From Eubacterium sp. CAG:786 (lineage in GTDB: Bacteria; Bacillota; Clostridia; Oscillospirales; Ruminococcaceae), in assembly GCA_000432175.1 (NCBI GenBank), contig HF989441.1:26900-36191 (forward strand): a DNA stretch of 9,292 nt, written 5' to 3'. The notes beneath the pieces are model-generated. The model saw nothing but the letters and a program-made list of their open reading frames with translations. It searched no databases and had not been told where the DNA came from. This document shows positions 5,499-9,292 of this stretch, in pieces. The position numbers and the translations under genes are program-made. Numbering within the stretch: position 1 is the stretch's first letter; every line of letters begins with the position of its first letter.

Positions 5499-6587
5499 AT
5501 GGAAAATATAATCAGCCTGCGGAACATCGTCGTGGAATTCGACGGAGAACAGATACTCAAAAACATCAACCTCGATATAAAGGACAAGGAATTCGTCACC
5601 CTGCTGGGACCCTCCGGCTGCGGAAAAACGACCACGCTGCGCATTATAGGCGGCTTCCTCACCCCCACCTCCGGGGACGTGCTGCTCGACGGAAAACGCA
5701 TAAACGACCTGCCACCGCACAAGCGCGACGTAAACACCGTGTTCCAGAAATACGCGCTGTTCCCGCACCTCAACGTGTATGAGAATATCGCGTTCGGACT
5801 GCGCATAAAGAAAGTCAGCGAAAAGGAGATAGTGCGCCGCGTCGGTGAAATGCTGGAACTCGTGAACCTCACCGGGTTCGAGAAGCGTTCCGTGCAGCGC
5901 CTTTCCGGCGGACAGCAGCAGCGCGTTGCAATAGCAAGGGCGCTGGTCAACCGGCCGAAAATACTCCTGCTGGACGAGCCGCTGGGCGCGCTCGACCTCA
6001 AGCTCCGCAAGGATATGCAGACGGAACTGCGCAAGATACAGCAGGCGCTGGAACTCACGTTCGTATACGTCACCCACGACCAGGAGGAAGCCCTCACCAT
6101 GAGCGACACCGTCGTCGTCATGAACGCCGGACATATCCAGCAGATAGGTTCCCCGACGGATATATACAACGAGCCGAAAAACGCATTCGTCGCGGACTTC
6201 ATCGGCGAAAGCAACATCGTCAACGGCTGCATGCCCGAGGACTGCCTGGTGGAATTCTCCGGCAAGCGCTTCGAGTGCGTCGATAAGGGCTTTGACAAAA
6301 ATGAAATGGTGGACGTGGTCATCCGTCCCGAGGACGTAAGGGTGATACCCGCTGAAAGCGCGAAACTCACCGGCGTGGTGGAGTCCGTGGTGTTCAAGGG
6401 CGTGCATTACGAAATGACCGTGGACTGCATCGACCATAAATGGCTGATACATTCCACAAAGGCAGAACCGGTGGGCAGCACCATCGGCATGACCGTAGAC
6501 CCCTTTGATATCCACATCATGAAGAAATCAAAGGAAGAGGGCGCTTATCCCGCGCTGATGGGGGTGCATAAGAATGAAGAAGCTTAA
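5499..6587 (+). CDS. potA: Spermidine/putrescine ABC transporter ATPase PotA
   Basis: The cytoplasmic ATP-hydrolysing subunit of the polyamine importer, 362 residues. Walker A GPSGCGKTT is at residues 37-45, the ABC signature LSGGQ at 135-139, Walker B LLLDEP with Asp159/Glu160, the D-loop GALD follows, and the switch His193 is in VTHDQEEA. The C-terminal third is a TOBE-type regulatory domain (NIVNG... IRPEDV... VDPFDIHI). The start at 5499 is chosen for the AAAGGAAGG site; a TTG 42 bases upstream in the same frame has no such site and lies in the palindrome. The 3' end overlaps potB by 14 bases. First gene of the operon. Confidence 0.95.
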   Translation: MENIISLRNIVVEFDGEQILKNINLDIKDKEFVTLLGPSGCGKTTTLRIIGGFLTPTSGDVLLDGKRINDLPPHKRDVNTVFQKYALFPHLNVYENIAFGLRIKKVSEKEIVRRVGEMLELVNLTGFEKRSVQRLSGGQQQRVAIARALVNRPKILLLDEPLGALDLKLRKDMQTELRKIQQALELTFVYVTHDQEEALTMSDTVVVMNAGHIQQIGSPTDIYNEPKNAFVADFIGESNIVNGCMPEDCLVEFSGKRFECVDKGFDKNEMVDVVIRPEDVRVIPAESAKLTGVVESVVFKGVHYEMTVDCIDHKWLIHSTKAEPVGSTIGMTVDPFDIHIMKKSKEEGAYPALMGVHKNEEA

Positions 6588-7383
6588 GGTCTTTGCAACT
6601 CCCTACCTCGTGTGGATGACGGTGTTCATCGTGGTGCCGCTGCTGATGGTGGCGTACTTCGCATTCACCGACGAAGAGGGAAATTTCACGCTGGATTATA
6701 TCTCGAACGTGGGACAGTACACCAATATTTTCGTGCGGTCGATATGGCTCGCGGTTATCGCAACGGTGGTCTGCCTTATCCTCGCGTACCCGGTGTCGTT
6801 CATGCTTTCCCGCATGAAGAAGCACCACCAGGGCACCATGCTGATGATAGTCATGCTGCCGATGTGGATGAACTTCCTGCTGAGGACGTATTCATGGATG
6901 ACGATACTCGGCAACAACGGCATAATAAACTACCTGTTCAGCCTGGTGGGACTTGGTCCGTTCAAACTCATCAACACAGAGGGCGCAGTGGTGCTGGGCA
7001 TGGTGTATAATTACCTGCCGTACATGATACTGCCGCTGTATTCAGTGATGGTGAAGATAGACCGCAGCCTGCTTGAAGCCGCTTCCGACCTCGGGTGCAA
7101 TCCGGTTTCGATACTGTTCAGGGTGGTGGTGCCGCTTTCAGTGCCGGGTATCATGTCGGGAGTTACGATGGTGTTCGTGCCGGCTATCAGTACGTTCATC
7201 ATTTCGAGAATGCTGGGCGGTGGTTCCAACCTGCTTATCGGCGACCTTATCGAGATGCAGTTCCTGGGCAACGCCTACAATCCCCACCTCGGCGCCGGTA
7301 TTTCCCTCGTGCTGATGGTAATAATACTCGTTATCATGACCATAATGAACCAGTTCAACCCAGACGACCAAGTGTTGATTTAA
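6574..7383 (+). CDS. potB: Spermidine/putrescine ABC permease PotB
   Basis: An inner-membrane permease subunit of 269 residues with about six helices. The EAA loop that docks on PotA is EAASDLGCNPVSILFRVVVP, starting at Glu168. The ATG lies inside the end of potA (14-base overlap), with only a weak G-rich site, so translation is probably coupled. The protein ends ...NQFNPDDQVLI; the last three residues and the TAA stop (7381-7383) are encoded by the left arm of the 16-bp inverted repeat, so the original C-terminus may have been altered by the material inserted after it. Confidence 0.94.
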   Translation: MKKLKVFATPYLVWMTVFIVVPLLMVAYFAFTDEEGNFTLDYISNVGQYTNIFVRSIWLAVIATVVCLILAYPVSFMLSRMKKHHQGTMLMIVMLPMWMNFLLRTYSWMTILGNNGIINYLFSLVGLGPFKLINTEGAVVLGMVYNYLPYMILPLYSVMVKIDRSLLEAASDLGCNPVSILFRVVVPLSVPGIMSGVTMVFVPAISTFIISRMLGGGSNLLIGDLIEMQFLGNAYNPHLGAGISLVLMVIILVIMTIMNQFNPDDQVLI

Positions 7384-7420
7384 TATTGCGCAAGACGCAA
7401 TATTAAATCAATTCGGAATT
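7375..7420. repeat. Perfect 16-bp inverted repeat over the potB stop, with a heptad remnant
   Basis: TTGATTTAATATTGCG (7375-7390) and its exact reverse complement (7396-7411) flank the 5-base loop CAAGA. The potB stop is inside the left arm. The right arm leads directly into AATTCGGAATT (7410-7420), the unit of the heptad repeat family seen at copies A to C, so this may be a degenerate fourth copy with another stem. Confidence 0.7.
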
Positions 7421-7789
7421 CTGGCGTCCCATGTTTCACAACATAATGTCTGAAACTAACTTCCCTGCCCCATCGAATAAACTCGTGTACCCATCGCCAA
7501 TCGTCATAATGCACGAGGAGCCATCTGCCCCATACACACCCCTGAACACGAGCTAAAAACGAGCAGGGGGAAAAAAGAGGGGAGAGGGGAAAGGGAGTCT
7601 GAGGGGACAACCCGTAGGGGAGGAAAAGGGGGGACGGACGAAGTTTTTGTCGGCTTTTCTAAAGTCCCCCCTTTTCCTTCCCGAAGGGTTTCCTCTCAGT
7701 CCTGTGTGACCACACGATAAATCAAAAAGATACTACCGACCAGGCGAAAACAAATAAAACCACCTGTTACTGGAGGTAACAAATAAAAG
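7384..7789. other. 406-bp structured gap inside the pot operon, no convincing gene
   Basis: The gap splits potB from potC in an operon whose other junctions overlap. In order it holds the right part of the 16-bp inverted repeat and heptad remnant (to 7420), about 140 bp I cannot assign (7421-7560), a purine tract of G and A runs (about 7564-7597), a long imperfect stem-loop (7595-7702), a short palindrome GTGTG-AC-CACAC (7704-7715), and the potC leader. In the leader, GTTAC-TGGAG-GTAAC (7766-7780) places the GGAGGT site partly in a small loop, 12 bases from the ATG. A minus-strand frame of 76 codons (7380-7610) exists but starts at TTG and is unsupported. Confidence 0.7.
7595..7702. ncRNA. 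Possible structured RNA or foldback element
   Basis: A perfect 15-bp core (AGGAAAAGGGGGGAC at 7621-7635 with 7664-7678) extends outward as an imperfect stem to about 7595 and 7702, including CCC/GGG and GAGGGG-type pairings with few bulges. The apical loop (7636-7663) contains a further small hairpin, GACGAA/TTTGTC (7637-7651). It could be an RNA structure in the pot transcript, an insertion of a foldback repeat, or both. No T run follows on the plus strand. I recognise no named RNA family. Confidence 0.45.
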
Positions 7790-8599
7790 ATGAAAACCCT
7801 ATCCAAAATCTACATGGCATTAGTCCTGATGTTCCTGTACGTGCCGATATTCGTGCTGATAGTGTTCTCGTTCAACGAAACGAAGAGCCGTTCGGTGTTC
7901 AGCGGGTTCACGCTGGAGTGGTACGCAAAGCTGTTCCGCAACGAGGTGATAATCTCGTCGCTGGTGAACACGATAATCATAGCGGTGACAGCGAGTATCG
8001 CGGCGACAGTGCTGGGCACGCTCGCGGCTATCGGCATAAATTCCATGCGGAAATTCCCGAAAGCCGTCGTCATGAACATCACGAACATGCCGATAGTCAA
8101 CCCCGAGATAGTCACCGGCGTTTCGCTGATGCTGCTGTTCGTGTTCTTCGCGGCAAGAATGAACCTCGAATTCGGCTTCGTGACCCTCGTCATCGCGCAT
8201 ATCACGTTCGACGTGCCCTATGTGATACTTAACGTAATGCCGAAGTTCCGGCAGATGGACCCCAACCTCTTCGAAGCCGCGCAGGACCTCGGCTGCGGGC
8301 CGTTCACCGCGCTGCGCAAGGTAATTCTCCCCGAGATAATGCCCGGCGTCGTAAGCGGCTTCCTGATGTCGTTCACGTTCTCGCTGGACGACTTCGTTAT
8401 CAGCTACTTCACAAGCGGCTCCACCTCGCAGACGCTGCCCATCACCATCTATTCCATGACGCGCCGCAAGATCTCCCCGGAGATAAACGCGCTGTCCACC
8501 ATGATCTTCGTGGTGGTCGTTATAGTGCTGGTGGTCAAGAACCTCATCGAAACAAGGCAGGAGCGGAAACTCAGGGCAAACGGAGGCGACGAGCAATGA
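7790..8599 (+). CDS. potC: Spermidine/putrescine ABC permease PotC
   Basis: The second inner-membrane permease subunit, 269 residues with about six helices. The first hydrophobic segment is near residues 8-28, and the EAA loop EAAQDLGCGPFTALRKVILP starts at Glu162, followed by the SFSLDDFVISYF segment typical of PotC. The ATG is preceded by GGAGGT (7772-7777) at a somewhat long distance of 12 bases. It overlaps potD by ATGA (8596-8599). Because the 406-bp gap precedes it, its expression relative to potAB may depend on read-through of the structured region; I see no clear separate promoter. Confidence 0.95.
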   Translation: MKTLSKIYMALVLMFLYVPIFVLIVFSFNETKSRSVFSGFTLEWYAKLFRNEVIISSLVNTIIIAVTASIAATVLGTLAAIGINSMRKFPKAVVMNITNMPIVNPEIVTGVSLMLLFVFFAARMNLEFGFVTLVIAHITFDVPYVILNVMPKFRQMDPNLFEAAQDLGCGPFTALRKVILPEIMPGVVSGFLMSFTFSLDDFVISYFTSGSTSQTLPITIYSMTRRKISPEINALSTMIFVVVVIVLVVKNLIETRQERKLRANGGDEQ

Positions 8600-9292
8600 A
8601 AAAGTACCTCAGGACCGCATGCGCCGCACTCTGCGCGCTCGCACTCACCGGCTGCGCTGCCGGCAGCCCCGCAGAGGGCACCGCGGACTCCGCAGAAGCC
8701 ACCGAAGAAGCCGAAGCCCAGACCCTCACCGTGGAGGACATGGACTACTACACCCGCTTCAGGGGTCAGGATATCTCAATAAACGTCTACAACTGGGGTG
8801 AATACATCTCCACCGGCGCGGACGAGGGCACCCTCAACGTCAACGCGGAATTCACCAGACTCACCGGCATAAAGGTGAACTACACCAACTACGCCACCAA
8901 CGAGGAACTCTACGCAAAGCTGAAAGGCGGCGGAGCGAACTACGACGTGATAATCCCGTCGGACTACATGATATCCAAGATGATAAAGGAGGACATGCTC
9001 CAGCCGCTGGACATGGACAATATCCCGAACTTCAGGTACATCATGCCGACGTTCGTAGACCCCGCTTACGACCCGGAGAACGCGTATTCCGTGCCGTACA
9101 CCTGGGGCACCGTGGGGATAATCTACAACACGTCGATGATCGACATTCCCAGGGAGGATATCGACTGGGACATTCTCTGGAACCCCGATTACGCAGACCA
9201 GATACTCATGTTCGACAACCCCCGCGACGCATTCGCGATAGCCGAGATAATGATGGGGTATTCCCTCAACACCGAGGACCCCGTGGAGCTCA
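8596..9292 (+). CDS. potD: Spermidine/putrescine-binding lipoprotein PotD (3' end cut)
   Basis: The extracellular substrate-binding protein of the importer, anchored as a lipoprotein: positively charged start, hydrophobic stretch and the lipobox LTGC with Cys20, then an Ala/Glu-rich linker (about 21-45). The mature part starts the PotD fold with VYNWGEY (residues 64-70), matching the E. coli WTEY ligand loop, then YDVIIPSDYM and SVPYTWGTVGI. The segment FDNPRDAF corresponds to E. coli DDAREVF, so the two acidic ligands there read Asn and Asp instead of Asp and Glu (comparison from memory). A GGAGG site (8582-8586) lies inside potC and the genes overlap by 4 bases. 232 codons are present; the C-terminal third lies beyond the window. 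Confidence 0.94.
   Translation, partial: MKKYLRTACAALCALALTGCAAGSPAEGTADSAEATEEAEAQTLTVEDMDYYTRFRGQDISINVYNWGEYISTGADEGTLNVNAEFTRLTGIKVNYTNYATNEELYAKLKGGGANYDVIIPSDYMISKMIKEDMLQPLDMDNIPNFRYIMPTFVDPAYDPENAYSVPYTWGTVGIIYNTSMIDIPREDIDWDILWNPDYADQILMFDNPRDAFAIAEIMMGYSLNTEDPVEL

Noticed and set aside
5364..6515. Minus-strand frame of 383 codons opposite potA
   Set aside because: The plus strand carries an unmistakable ABC ATPase; the antisense frame is His/Val-rich without family features and arises from GC-rich codon bias.
7380..7610. Minus-strand frame of 76 codons in the potB-potC gap
   Set aside because: Starts at TTG with no ribosome binding site, runs through the purine tract and ends in the inverted repeat. 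The middle part (Trp-rich) looks somewhat protein-like, so a decayed gene fragment cannot be excluded, but I recognise no family.
7820..8596. Minus-strand frame of 258 codons opposite potC
   Set aside because: Mirror of a well-supported permease gene; composition rich in Arg, His and Glu as expected for the complement of hydrophobic codons.

Overview
The window looks like chromosomal DNA of a Gram-positive, low-GC-phylum anaerobe of the Clostridia, most likely in or near the Oscillospiraceae/Ruminococcus group. I infer this from strong AGGAGG-type ribosome binding sites, sigma-A promoters, a type III pantothenate kinase next to an ECF S component, a Firmicutes-style potABCD operon, and coding DNA that is GC-rich yet uses many ATA isoleucine codons. 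I cannot name a species.

Left part (about 1-3540, all genes on the minus strand, so read right to left): a metal-responsive efflux operon. A near-consensus promoter and ArsR/SmtB-type operator drive a CadC-like repressor, then a class I SAM-dependent methyltransferase, a free-standing heavy-metal-associated (HMA) domain protein, and a Zn/Cd/Pb P1B-type ATPase. The ATPase carries a one-base frameshift. A 162-bp MITE-like element sits between the methyltransferase and HMA genes. The operon is bracketed by two identical 37-nt repeats in inverted orientation.

Middle (3540-5360): a repeat-rich divergent intergenic region, then a plus-strand pair, an ECF S component (probably for pantothenate) and type III pantothenate kinase (coaX), closed by a clear intrinsic terminator. 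The two would together import vitamin B5 and start coenzyme A synthesis.

Right part (5420-9292): a spermidine/putrescine ABC transporter, potA-potB-potC-potD, with potD cut by the window end. potA/potB and potC/potD overlap, but potB and potC are separated by 406 bp of non-coding, highly structured DNA that looks like inserted material.

The most unusual content is non-coding. There is a family of intergenic repeats built from 7-nt tandem units (AATTCGG/AATTCGT type) joined to a GC stem with a 3-nt loop; different copies keep pairing with different stem sequences. There is also the MITE-like insertion, whose predicted excision restores a TGA stop for the methyltransferase. In three genes (ATPase, methyltransferase, potB) the stop codon lies inside an inverted repeat.
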